The notes below the pieces were generated by a model, which was not told the origin of the DNA, did no database searches, and saw only the letters and a program-made list of their open reading frames with translations. DNA of 33,599 nucleotides from Pirellulales bacterium (lineage in GTDB: Bacteria; Planctomycetota; Planctomycetia; Pirellulales; UBA7805). The DNA is taken from the NCBI GenBank assembly GCA_029245145.1, contig JAQWPY010000011.1:1-33599 (forward strand), read 5' to 3'. Positions 18,823 to 26,723 of this stretch are shown here, in pieces. A program made the translations under genes and the position numbers. Position 1 is the stretch's first letter, and each line of letters starts with the position of its first letter.

Positions 18823-19467
18823 CTAAACTCGGACAAACTCTGATCGATAAATCGGCTTGCCGCTCAATCGCATTCTGCGTTCGAAGTGCGTTTGATAATC
18901 GAGATCGTGTTCTGCTTCTTTTGGGCTTACTGGGTGAGGCCCCTGCAAACGCTCATCGCTCCCCAGGGCGGCCAAACCTGCTTCGTACGTCTCGGCAACA
19001 TCAGTCCAAAAATGTACGACGCCTTCGGGGATGAGGGTGCGCGTCAACTCCCGAACAAAATCGGGAGTCAAAAGTCGCCGTTTAGAGTGCCTCTTCTTCC
19101 ACCAGGGATCGGGGAAATAAATATGTATTCCGGACAGAGATGCATCCGGAAAATGATCAGAAAAAATTTGGCGGGCATCCGCATGCAATATTCTGGCATT
19201 GGTTAACGCAGCGCGGGCCAGTTTCGTCGCAGCGAATCGCGCATATTTCAATGAAATTTCGATGCCTAGATAATTTGTGCCCGGAATGGCACTCGCCTGC
19301 CGCTGCAAAAACAATCCTTTGCCCGTGCCTATCTCGACTTCCAAAGATTGGCGCAGAGGGAAAATATGTGCTTGGTCCCACGGTTGCGGAAGACACTGGG
19401 AAGATAACAGGTGTGCCGATACATCGAGTTCCAATTTCGACTTACCCAGGGATCGGCGTCCCATCAA
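18823..19467 (-). CDS. trmB: tRNA (guanine-N7-)-methyltransferase
   Basis: SAM motif 'LEVEIGTGKGLFLQRQA', 'NYLGIEISLKYARFAATKLAR', and TrmB signature 'IHIYFPDPWWKKRHSKRRLLTPDFV'. Confidence 0.95.
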   Translation of the reverse strand: MMGRRSLGKSKLELDVSAHLLSSQCLPQPWDQAHIFPLRQSLEVEIGTGKGLFLQRQASAIPGTNYLGIEISLKYARFAATKLARAALTNARILHADARQIFSDHFPDASLSGIHIYFPDPWWKKRHSKRRLLTPDFVRELTRTLIPEGVVHFWTDVAETYEAGLAALGSDERLQGPHPVSPKEAEHDLDYQTHFERRMRLSGKPIYRSEFVRV

Positions 19468-19541
19468 ACGGCCTCGGATAATTGCAGAGTGATAGATCGT
19501 CGACTCTGTGCCTTCGATCCGTTATCTAGAAAAACAGCAAG

Positions 19542-20057
19542 CTAGCTGGGGCTCATCTCGCGAAGGGCGTCTGCAGGGAGAGGAATGCCCCGGATGGAGC
19601 CCTCGACCACAAGATTCTCATTCACAAACCCCATGAAGTCGCAAAGCACGAGGGCACCGCGGCGGGCTCGTTTCTGCTGACATTGAATCACCAGGCGATC
19701 CCCCGGACGGACTGCTCCACGAAAACGCACCCCATCCATGCCGCCGAATCCCATCATCTCACAACCCATCATGTCGTACTTCTGAACAAAATAGGATGCC
19801 AACTGGGCAGCCGCCTCACACATCAATACGCCCGGCATCAGCGGCAGGCCCGGCATGTGGCCTCGCACCCAAAAATCATCCATTGATGTATCCGCATAAC
19901 CCACGATCGATTTCGCATCGAAATCTTCGAAAACTACGGCCGTGAGTTGCTCGATCTCGTACCGCTGTGGATTGTACTTACGGATCAAATCGATGTCCGC
20001 AATGACATGGTCCACATCGTACTTCGAAAATGGAATGAGCGGCTCTTTGGTTGCCAC
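19542..20057 (-). CDS. fabZ: 3-hydroxyacyl-ACP dehydratase, FabZ-like
   Basis: Hotdog catalytic motif 'GHMPGLPLMPGVLMCEAAAQLASYF', 'FGGMDGVRFRGAVRPGDRLVIQCQ'. GTG start at 20057, 1 nt after the stop of the small basic ORF. Confidence 0.85.
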   Translation of the reverse strand: MATKEPLIPFSKYDVDHVIADIDLIRKYNPQRYEIEQLTAVVFEDFDAKSIVGYADTSMDDFWVRGHMPGLPLMPGVLMCEAAAQLASYFVQKYDMMGCEMMGFGGMDGVRFRGAVRPGDRLVIQCQQKRARRGALVLCDFMGFVNENLVVEGSIRGIPLPADALREMSPS

Positions 20058-20058
20058 G

Positions 20059-20157
20059 TTATGTCTTTACCCTTCTCCGCTTCGACTTGCGGGCTTTGCT
20101 ATTTGCAGGCCGCTTGCCATGATTTGCTTTTTTCGCGACTCTTCCAGGTTTTGCCAT
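20059..20157 (-). CDS. 32-aa highly basic small protein, ribosomal-small-protein-like (candidate bL37-like); not in the supplied ORF track
   Basis: Direct translation of the minus strand: MAKPGRVAKKANHGKRPANSKARKSKRRRVKT*. 8 Lys + 6 Arg, no Asp/Glu. GGAG 10 nt before the ATG (GGAGATGATGACAG-ATG). The stop TAA is separated from the fabZ GTG by 1 nt. 'KANHGKRP' matches my recollection of actinobacterial bL37 (not verified). Confidence 0.72.
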   Translation of the reverse strand: MAKPGRVAKKANHGKRPANSKARKSKRRRVKT

Positions 20158-20208
20158 CTGTCATCATCTCCGCATAAGACCAGAACAAAAGTATGGGAAC
20201 ACATACCG

Positions 20209-20251
20209 TGGGCTGTCTTGCCCATCGGGACGTCTTGGATTTTAGCGTCCC
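20209..20251 (-). promoter_or_regulatory. Two tandem hairpins in the putative 5' leader of the small basic ORF/fabZ transcript
   Basis: Plus strand: TGGGC-tgtctt-GCCCA (20209-20224) and GGGACG-(13 nt)-CGTCCC (20227-20251), 2 nt apart, about 50 nt upstream of the 20157 start. Confidence 0.4.
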
Positions 20252-20431
20252 TGCCTCAAACCCTGATTTTAACAGTCGCGGGAACCCAGGAAAAGATCGG
20301 GGGAAAACGAAGTGGAATTCCATTTTCTGTTCCCGTCCCTCCTCTCGGCTCAGGAAATGCTGTTGCTTTCACCTCTGCATAGGACCACGATCCCACGCGG
20401 CGTGATACGGGAGAAACCCGCCAATTCTCCC

Positions 20432-21442
20432 TCAAACAGCGGTTAATTCTTTTAAACGTGCAACCTTTTCGGCAGCCGATCCGGTGTCGATCGCCTCCGC
20501 GGCCAGGGTACGACACGTGGATAGCGTGAGATCGGGATCTGCCACCCAAAGCGCTGCCGCAGCGTTGAGAATGACAATATCGCGTGCCGGTCCCGGCTCC
20601 CCCGAGAGGACTCGACGAACCATCTCTGCGCTCTGCTCCGCATCTTCCACCCGCAACAATTCCAGATCGTGTCGCGCGATGCCGAATTCTTCAGGTGTCC
20701 ACTGAAATTCAGAGATCTGCCCCTCGGTAATCATCAGTACGTTGGTCGGTCCGGTCAGTGTCACTTCATCCAACCCATCGGCCCCGGTCACAATAAGGGC
20801 TCTCTCAGTTCCCAATCCACTCAAGGCGTCGGCGAGCAGAGGTCTTAGCTCTTGCTTACCCACGCCGAGAAGTTGGAAAGGCGCACCTGCCGGATTACAA
20901 AGTGGTCCAAGGAGATTGAAAATTGTGGGGAATTCTAACTCTTTGCGCACCGGTGCCACATGCTTCATTGCCGGATGCAACATCGGTGCGAAACAAAAAC
21001 AAATACCGACTTGCTCCAGACATCGTTCGACGACGGAGACCGGCGGATCGATACAAACGCCGAGCGCTGCCAGTACATCGGCCGAACCTGTCTTGCTTGT
21101 GATGCTGCGATTGCCGTGTTTTGCCACTGGCCTTCCCGCCCCTGCGACGACAAATGCTGCAGCAGTACTGATATTGAATGTTGCCGACCCATCACCGCCG
21201 GTACCACACGTGTCGATCAGACCGTCTCGTCGCGACTGAATAGGGGTCATGTTACTCCGCATCGCAGACGCGGCGCCCACTACCTCGTCCACCGTTTCGC
21301 CACGTGTATGCAGAGCGGTCAGAAAGACCGCAACCTGTTGATGCGACCATTCGCCCTGCATCATGCTGTTAATCGCCTGATCCATTTCCTCGCGCCCGAG
21401 AAACTCCCCCGAGACAACGCGGCCCACAAGTTGATCAATCAT
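20432..21442 (-). CDS. trpD: Anthranilate phosphoribosyltransferase
   Basis: 'DTCGTGGDGSATFNISTAAAFVVAGAGRPVAKHGNRSITSKTGSADVLAALG', 'FCFAPMLHPAMKHVAPVRKELEFPTIFNLLGPLCNPAG'. ATG at 21442 (MIDQLVGRVVSGEFL...) preferred over upstream 21655. Confidence 0.95.
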   Translation of the reverse strand: MIDQLVGRVVSGEFLGREEMDQAINSMMQGEWSHQQVAVFLTALHTRGETVDEVVGAASAMRSNMTPIQSRRDGLIDTCGTGGDGSATFNISTAAAFVVAGAGRPVAKHGNRSITSKTGSADVLAALGVCIDPPVSVVERCLEQVGICFCFAPMLHPAMKHVAPVRKELEFPTIFNLLGPLCNPAGAPFQLLGVGKQELRPLLADALSGLGTERALIVTGADGLDEVTLTGPTNVLMITEGQISEFQWTPEEFGIARHDLELLRVEDAEQSAEMVRRVLSGEPGPARDIVILNAAAALWVADPDLTLSTCRTLAAEAIDTGSAAEKVARLKELTAV

Positions 21443-21654
21443 GTCACACCCTTTTATCACGTTGCGTGCGCGGAACGCACGCGCCAAAAAGTCTCTCTTG
21501 TGGAATGATTGTAATGCGCTGCGGACCATAGGTAAGGTGTTGAGGGGCGACTGGCTCCTCTTGTGATTCAAGTGGCTGCTCCCTAGAATCTGCTTCATTC
21601 GGGACGATTTGCTGCCCGCGTACCACAAATCTGCGGAATGGAACCGGGGATTCA

Positions 21655-22584
21655 ATGCCCAAGAAGGTCATTCTTGATGTCGATCCGCATATCGATGCGG
21701 CTCTCGCTCTTGCACTTGCGCTTTTCGATCCCGAACTCGAGGTGGTTGCCGTCACCGCGACGGCAGGCTGTGTCGATGCAGCCCAGGCGACGCGTAACGT
21801 ACAAGCAATCATCGAGCAACTCGACCCACCGCGCCTTCCGAGAATCGGTGTGGCGGGAGAAGTCGAGAGCGGCTACCTGGGAGATCTCCACCATCTCTAT
21901 GGAAAAGATGGACTAGGCGGAACCTCGTTAGCGGTTTCGGAACTCCATCACCGCCATCCGGCAGACAAGGTGATCTGTGAGGAAATACGAAAAGCCCCCA
22001 ATGAAGTCGCAATTGTCGCTCTGGGGCCTTTGACCAACTTGGCGTTAGCCCTCACGCGGGAACCGGACCTGGAAGGATCGATCGGTGAAATTTATATCCG
22101 GGGTGGCAGCATCGTGGGAGGCGATGTGACTTCCGCGGCCGAATTCAACATTTACTGTGATCCTCGTGCTGCCCGCCAGATTTTTCACTCAGCAACCACA
22201 AAAACGCTGATTCCTCTCGATGTGACTCAGCAGATGGTCATGACGTACGACCAATTGGATGAAATCTCCGATATAACGACAAATTGCGGTCAGCTTCTCT
22301 CGACCCTTCTACCGTTTATCTTTCGTTCGTATCGCGCCGTCTGGGGACTCGAGGGCATTCACTTACCGAGCGCTGTGGCGATTGCCATCATCTTGCACCC
22401 GGAACTTTTCACGAGAAAGTCTCTCTATGGAGACGTGGAATCATCAGGAGACCTGACATTCGGCTCAACGATTTTTGATTGCCGCCTCCACCCGGACAAC
22501 CAACCGAACATGGAAGTGGTTACCGACATCGATGTCACTGCAACCATGGATTACATTCTTCGGGGCTTGGCAAGTGCGACTTAG
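21655..22584 (+). CDS. Inosine-uridine preferring nucleoside hydrolase family protein
   Basis: N-terminal Asp motif variant 'VILDVDPHIDAALALALAL', 'VAIVALGPLTNLALALTREPDL', 'IYIRGGSIVGGDVTSAAEFNIYCDPRAARQIF', 'IPLDVTQQMVMT'. Confidence 0.9.
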   Translation: MPKKVILDVDPHIDAALALALALFDPELEVVAVTATAGCVDAAQATRNVQAIIEQLDPPRLPRIGVAGEVESGYLGDLHHLYGKDGLGGTSLAVSELHHRHPADKVICEEIRKAPNEVAIVALGPLTNLALALTREPDLEGSIGEIYIRGGSIVGGDVTSAAEFNIYCDPRAARQIFHSATTKTLIPLDVTQQMVMTYDQLDEISDITTNCGQLLSTLLPFIFRSYRAVWGLEGIHLPSAVAIAIILHPELFTRKSLYGDVESSGDLTFGSTIFDCRLHPDNQPNMEVVTDIDVTATMDYILRGLASAT

Positions 22585-22611
22585 TGAAAGCCTGCAACTG
22601 CGCCAGAAATC

Positions 22612-23757
22612 TCAACGGACGCTGTCCTCGAGTGGCCCCACCGTCACGGTTAATTCGGCTAACTGACCGTCGCGGAAGACGAGCATCGGCACCGGATTCC
22701 CTACGGGAGTCATGCTCACCTGATTGACCAGGTGTGCATCGCTATCGATCCAAGTTCCGTTGAATCGCAGGATCACATCACCGGCACGTACTCTGGCACG
22801 CGCTGCTGCCGAATTTGCCGTGATTCCCGTCACTTTGGCCCCGCGCGCCGTTTCGAGTCCCAAACGGACTGCCGCATCGTGACTGAATCGCGAATCGAGA
22901 CTGACGCCAAGAAATCCCCGGGCGACACTCCCCTTGTCGATCAATTGTTCAGCGACGTTCATCGCCATATTGATCGGGATAGCGAACCCGACCCCTTCAT
23001 TTCTTCCCGAAGTACTTGCAATTGCGGTATTCACCCCGACCACTTCGCCTTTGAGGTTTACCAACGGCCCCCCGCTATTGCCGGGGTTAATCGAAGCGTC
23101 GATCTGCAAAAAATCCTGGTATGTGACTCCATCCGTTGCCAATTCAAGATCGCGACGTCCCTTGGCACTGACAATCCCGTGCGTCACCGAATGATTCAAA
23201 CCAAATGGGCTGCCGATGGCGAGAATGTAGTCTCCAATTTCCAACTGCGCACTGTCCCCGATCCTTGCTGCGGTCAGTCGATCTGTATCCAATTCGAGTA
23301 CTGCAATGTCGGTGCCCGCATCGACCCGGATACTCGTGGGACGCAGTTCCCGACCGTCCGAAAGACGAATGGTTAATTCGTCGGCATCGGCATATCGAAC
23401 GAGGTGACGATTAGAGAGAACAAAAAATTTACCGCCTCTTTTGAAAATGACGCCCGAACCGGTCTCATCGGGTTGGCGATTTCTCCGCGAGCCTCCTGCG
23501 TTGATCTCAATATGGACGACGGTGGGTCGCACCACTTTAACGATCTTTTTTAGCAGGCTGATCTGCTTGGCCAGAACTTGTGTCTCCTCGGAAATTTCGC
23601 GATAGATCTGATTTCGCTTCGAATCGGTCATCGCGGGAGGCCGCACCTGAGAAAACGCCGCTTTGACGAAAATCAAAGAGAAGAAGCATAAAAGCGCAAG
23701 GGCGGTTGGCAAGACAGGAGAAGAGGTTAACTGACGGCGTGCTTCCTGCTGCACCAT
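22612..23757 (-). CDS. HtrA/Deg-family serine protease with PDZ domain
   Basis: Signal/TM N-terminus 'LPTALALLCFFSLIFVKAAFS'. His 'FVLSNRHLV', Asp 'AGTDIAVLELD', Ser 'ASINPGNSGGPLVNLKGEVVGVNTAIAS'. PDZ 'GFLGVSLDSRF...ANSAAARARVRAGDVILRFNG'. Confidence 0.94.
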   Translation of the reverse strand: MVQQEARRQLTSSPVLPTALALLCFFSLIFVKAAFSQVRPPAMTDSKRNQIYREISEETQVLAKQISLLKKIVKVVRPTVVHIEINAGGSRRNRQPDETGSGVIFKRGGKFFVLSNRHLVRYADADELTIRLSDGRELRPTSIRVDAGTDIAVLELDTDRLTAARIGDSAQLEIGDYILAIGSPFGLNHSVTHGIVSAKGRRDLELATDGVTYQDFLQIDASINPGNSGGPLVNLKGEVVGVNTAIASTSGRNEGVGFAIPINMAMNVAEQLIDKGSVARGFLGVSLDSRFSHDAAVRLGLETARGAKVTGITANSAAARARVRAGDVILRFNGTWIDSDAHLVNQVSMTPVGNPVPMLVFRDGQLAELTVTVGPLEDSVR

Positions 23758-23871
23758 GGGAACTATCCTTGACGGCTTTTTCAACGCTTCAGACGGGACC
23801 ACACGGATTGCGCTGCTTACTGACAGTCTCTACCACACGCGGCCACTGCAAATCGAATCGGCAGCGAGCGA

Positions 23872-24321
23872 TCAGGAAACATCCATCTCAATGTCACCGA
23901 TCGTCACATCCTTATCTGAACCGGAGTCGAGTACGCGACTCCAATCAGCATCACCCGCACCCTCGAGTCGGCCTTCTTCTGCTAGCCGCTGACACTCAAT
24001 ACAAGTGGTCGCGTAAGGCAACGCCTTGAGTCTCGCAAGTGGAATCTTTTTGTTGCAGTGCTCACAAAGTCCATAGGTGCCGTCGCGCATTTGCTCGAGC
24101 GCTTTTTCAATGCTACCTAATTCACGACTTTCCACCTCTGCCAGTTGGGAGTTGATCTCACCCTGCGCAGAGTCGAGGGCAGCATCAATCACATCTCCGC
24201 TCCCCTGCTGCTGCTGGAGATCGGACAGCAGGCTCAAGTCACCTGCCAGAGCTCGACGGAGTGCATCTCGACGAACGACCAGAACATCTCGCATCCGAAG
24301 AATTTCGTCTTTTCGCGCCAT
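23872..24321 (-). CDS. DksA/TraR-type C4 zinc-finger protein
   Basis: 'ALEQMRDGTYGLCEHCNKKIPLARLKALPYATTCIECQRLAE' is a C-x2-C-x17-C-x2-C DksA/TraR finger. ATG at 24321 gives MARKDEILRMRDVLVVRR. Confidence 0.9.
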   Translation of the reverse strand: MARKDEILRMRDVLVVRRDALRRALAGDLSLLSDLQQQQGSGDVIDAALDSAQGEINSQLAEVESRELGSIEKALEQMRDGTYGLCEHCNKKIPLARLKALPYATTCIECQRLAEEGRLEGAGDADWSRVLDSGSDKDVTIGDIEMDVS

Positions 24322-24761
24322 GGTGTGCTTTTCCTTCCAGCTGCAAAGACTGCTTCGCCCGCGAAAAGGACTTCGCGAACGCCTTCCTATAGTACGCAAC
24401 AGCCCCTTCCGAGGTTATTCGCTCTGCCCAGCGGATCAGCCCCCGGCAGGAACTGATAAGTCACAAATCGTTGTATGAAAACGTGTTAAGTTACTTGACC
24501 AGGGCCCGCTCAGCGGCCCCCGTCAAAGCCCTGACCATCACCGGACACACGCAGGACGTACATCGGCCCCGATTTGAAGCGCGGGCTTCGCCTTCGAATA
24601 ATCGACACATTGAGCCCAGACATACACTCGTTTTTCAGAAGAAGGCCATTTCGTGGCTGCAACCGGGTGAAGACCGACAAAATGGGTGCCGCAGAGAAAA
24701 CGGTAAACGAATGATGGCCCTGCTAGCCCGGGCACCCGGCCTGAAAAACACGGGATAGTGA

Positions 24762-25775
24762 TCAGACGCCCTGGGATGCTTTGACATCGGCAAAGTCGCG
24801 TAATCGATAATCGATCCCGACAAAATCGAGAATGCGACAGAGTGATCGCAAGGCGACCCCGAGCCCATCCGGGCCGCTGAAGCCTCCGAATTGCCCGCCT
24901 CCCTTGAGATGCGGTTCCAGATCAATAAAGACGCCCGGGATACCCCGGCGGCGCAACTTCTTGGTCAGCCCAGGCAAAACCTCTGCAAAATCCTTGAGAA
25001 TCATCTCGTGCCCGCTTTGTCCCTCTTCGGCCGGAACAAAATGACGAAGCGATTCCTCGTCAACGTGCTCGATCCTTTGCACCGTTCCGGGATGCCGGTA
25101 ATCCTTCAGATGCAGCCATCCGATGGCCTCCTTCATCGCTTCGTATTGCGAAAAGACGCCAGCGGCATCAAATCCTTGGGTTACCAGGTTTCCGCCGTCG
25201 AAGATGAGCATGAGCGCAGGATGGTTGACGCGTTGATGAATTTCACGAAGCAAATCGCCATTTTGACCAACCAGATTGGCTTCCACTTCAAGCCCGAATG
25301 TCAAATCGCTTCGGTGACATGCCTCGGCAATCTGACCCAACTGATCGACACACTGGGAGAGATGGTCTTCAGGCGGCGTACCCATCGGATGATAAAAGGA
25401 AAAACCTCGAATCAGTTTTGTCTCGAACGCGTGGGCCAAATCACACGCCTTGGTAACATCTCGCTCCAAATACTTCTTGAATGGCACATAAGGATTATTC
25501 GTTCCGTCATCGACATCCTTTAATTTCACCTTTCCAATCGGCGAACCGATTGACGAAACATTCATGCCGTACTCGTCTTCCAGGTGCCGGATCGCAGTGA
25601 CCTCGGTTTTCGTCAGCTTCATTACATTTTTAATGCCATTGCCGACATCGATAAACCGAACCGTATAGTATTCGAGACCCAGTGCCGCAAACGCAGCAAA
25701 CTGCTCAACTGCCGTTTTATGATTGGCCGCTTCGTCGGCAAATCCACTGAGAATAACTTCCGCTTTTTCAGCCAT
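24762..25775 (-). CDS. Sugar phosphate isomerase/epimerase (xylose isomerase-like TIM barrel)
   Basis: 'EVILSGFADEAANHKTAVEQFAAFAALGLEYYTVRF', 'LTFGLEVEANLVGQNGDLLREI', 'ALMLIFDGGNLVTQGFD', 'AIGWLHLKDYRHPG'. Confidence 0.82.
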   Translation of the reverse strand: MAEKAEVILSGFADEAANHKTAVEQFAAFAALGLEYYTVRFIDVGNGIKNVMKLTKTEVTAIRHLEDEYGMNVSSIGSPIGKVKLKDVDDGTNNPYVPFKKYLERDVTKACDLAHAFETKLIRGFSFYHPMGTPPEDHLSQCVDQLGQIAEACHRSDLTFGLEVEANLVGQNGDLLREIHQRVNHPALMLIFDGGNLVTQGFDAAGVFSQYEAMKEAIGWLHLKDYRHPGTVQRIEHVDEESLRHFVPAEEGQSGHEMILKDFAEVLPGLTKKLRRRGIPGVFIDLEPHLKGGGQFGGFSGPDGLGVALRSLCRILDFVGIDYRLRDFADVKASQGV

Positions 25776-25778
25776 TGA

Positions 25779-26150
25779 TCAACTCTCTGCCGGGGAAGGA
25801 CTCGGGTGCCGCACTGTAACTTTCGACGTGATTCCACCACGCGCACTGAAGGCTGCCTCGCATTGGAGGTGTCGAGGCTGAATCACCGAAACAAGATCTT
25901 CTACGATGCGATTGGTCACCGCCTCGTAAAAAATGCCCTGATTGCGGAATTGTTGCAAATACATTTTTAGACTCTTCAATTCCACACAAAGCTGATCGGG
26001 GCAATATGTAAAGGTCAGCGTACCAAAGTCGGGTTGGCCTGTCTTGGGACAGACTGAAGTGAATTCCGGACACTCGATCTGAATCGAGTAGTCACGATGT
26101 GGAAATGGATTCTCAAATGTCTCGAGGACTTTGCTGCTGGGATCAGGCAT
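25779..26150 (-). CDS. queF: NADPH-dependent 7-cyano-7-deazaguanine (preQ0) reductase, QueF type I
   Basis: '[58 protein letters not shown]' is the QueF signature with catalytic Cys in '[10 protein letters not shown]'. Confidence 0.96.
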   Translation of the reverse strand: MPDPSSKVLETFENPFPHRDYSIQIECPEFTSVCPKTGQPDFGTLTFTYCPDQLCVELKSLKMYLQQFRNQGIFYEAVTNRIVEDLVSVIQPRHLQCEAAFSARGGITSKVTVRHPSPSPAES

Positions 26151-26195
26151 CGAAAAAATAATTCCTTTGAAAACAACGCTTCGAACGAATCGTGG

Positions 26196-26217
26196 ACGTT
26201 CACTTCACGTTCACTTC
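26196..26217. repeat. 11-bp perfect tandem direct repeat upstream of queF
   Basis: ACGTTCACTTC x2, followed by a partial copy ACGTCA; begins 46 nt from the queF ATG. Confidence 0.6.
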
Positions 26218-26340
26218 ACGTCATTGTGGCATGATAAAGTCGCAGGCAAAAGAGGGCCGCAAATGCACCGACAGAGATCGTCAGTCTGCCGAGAATAAAA
26301 CAGCCAAACCTTTCGCTCCTGTGGTCGCCCGGCCATCTCA

Positions 26341-26685
26341 CTACGCCGTACCAAGCGTCTCACCGATACGACGGACTGCCGTCTGTAAAGATCGTCGCGC
26401 CATCTGAAAATTCATGTGCGTGGAAATATCAGGTTGCAATTCCGCGAATTGTTCATTTGCATTCTTCAAACGGTGCCACTTGCGCGTGGCCTGACCTAAA
26501 TATCCCTCGGCATCCCGTTTATCCCAAAACACCCCCAGCGCGTGAGTGTAATCGTAGAGCATGCGATGAACCTTCTGTAAATCCTCATCTTCCTCGGCCT
26601 CCTCGGAATGCTTGAGAAAGGTCCGCACCATCCAGACGTGGGTCAACAAGTCATCGACCTGCTCCATCTTTTCCGATGCACTCAT
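26341..26685 (-). CDS. Hypothetical all-helical protein (114 aa)
   Basis: ORF with ATG between two minus-strand genes: MSASEKMEQVDDLLTHVWMVRTFLKHSEEAEEDEDLQKVHRMLYDYTHALGVFWDK... No family recognised. Confidence 0.65.
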   Translation of the reverse strand: MSASEKMEQVDDLLTHVWMVRTFLKHSEEAEEDEDLQKVHRMLYDYTHALGVFWDKRDAEGYLGQATRKWHRLKNANEQFAELQPDISTHMNFQMARRSLQTAVRRIGETLGTA

Positions 26686-26723
26686 TCCCTTTTCTCCAAG
26701 TCCATGTATGACGCTGCGAACAT

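Noticed and set aside
20099-20323. 74-aa minus-strand ORF (MEFHFVFPRSFPGF...)
   Set aside because: Overlaps the small basic ORF in another frame and lacks family features; the 32-aa ORF has better RBS, spacing and composition.
22732-23376. 214-aa plus-strand ORF
   Set aside because: Antisense to the HtrA/Deg protease gene; Cys/Arg-rich low-plausibility protein.
24471-24758. 95-aa plus-strand ORF in the gap between the DksA-like gene and the sugar isomerase gene
   Set aside because: Not overlapped by a known gene, but it has no clear RBS, no recognisable domain and unremarkable composition. Not enough support to call; conservation would decide.
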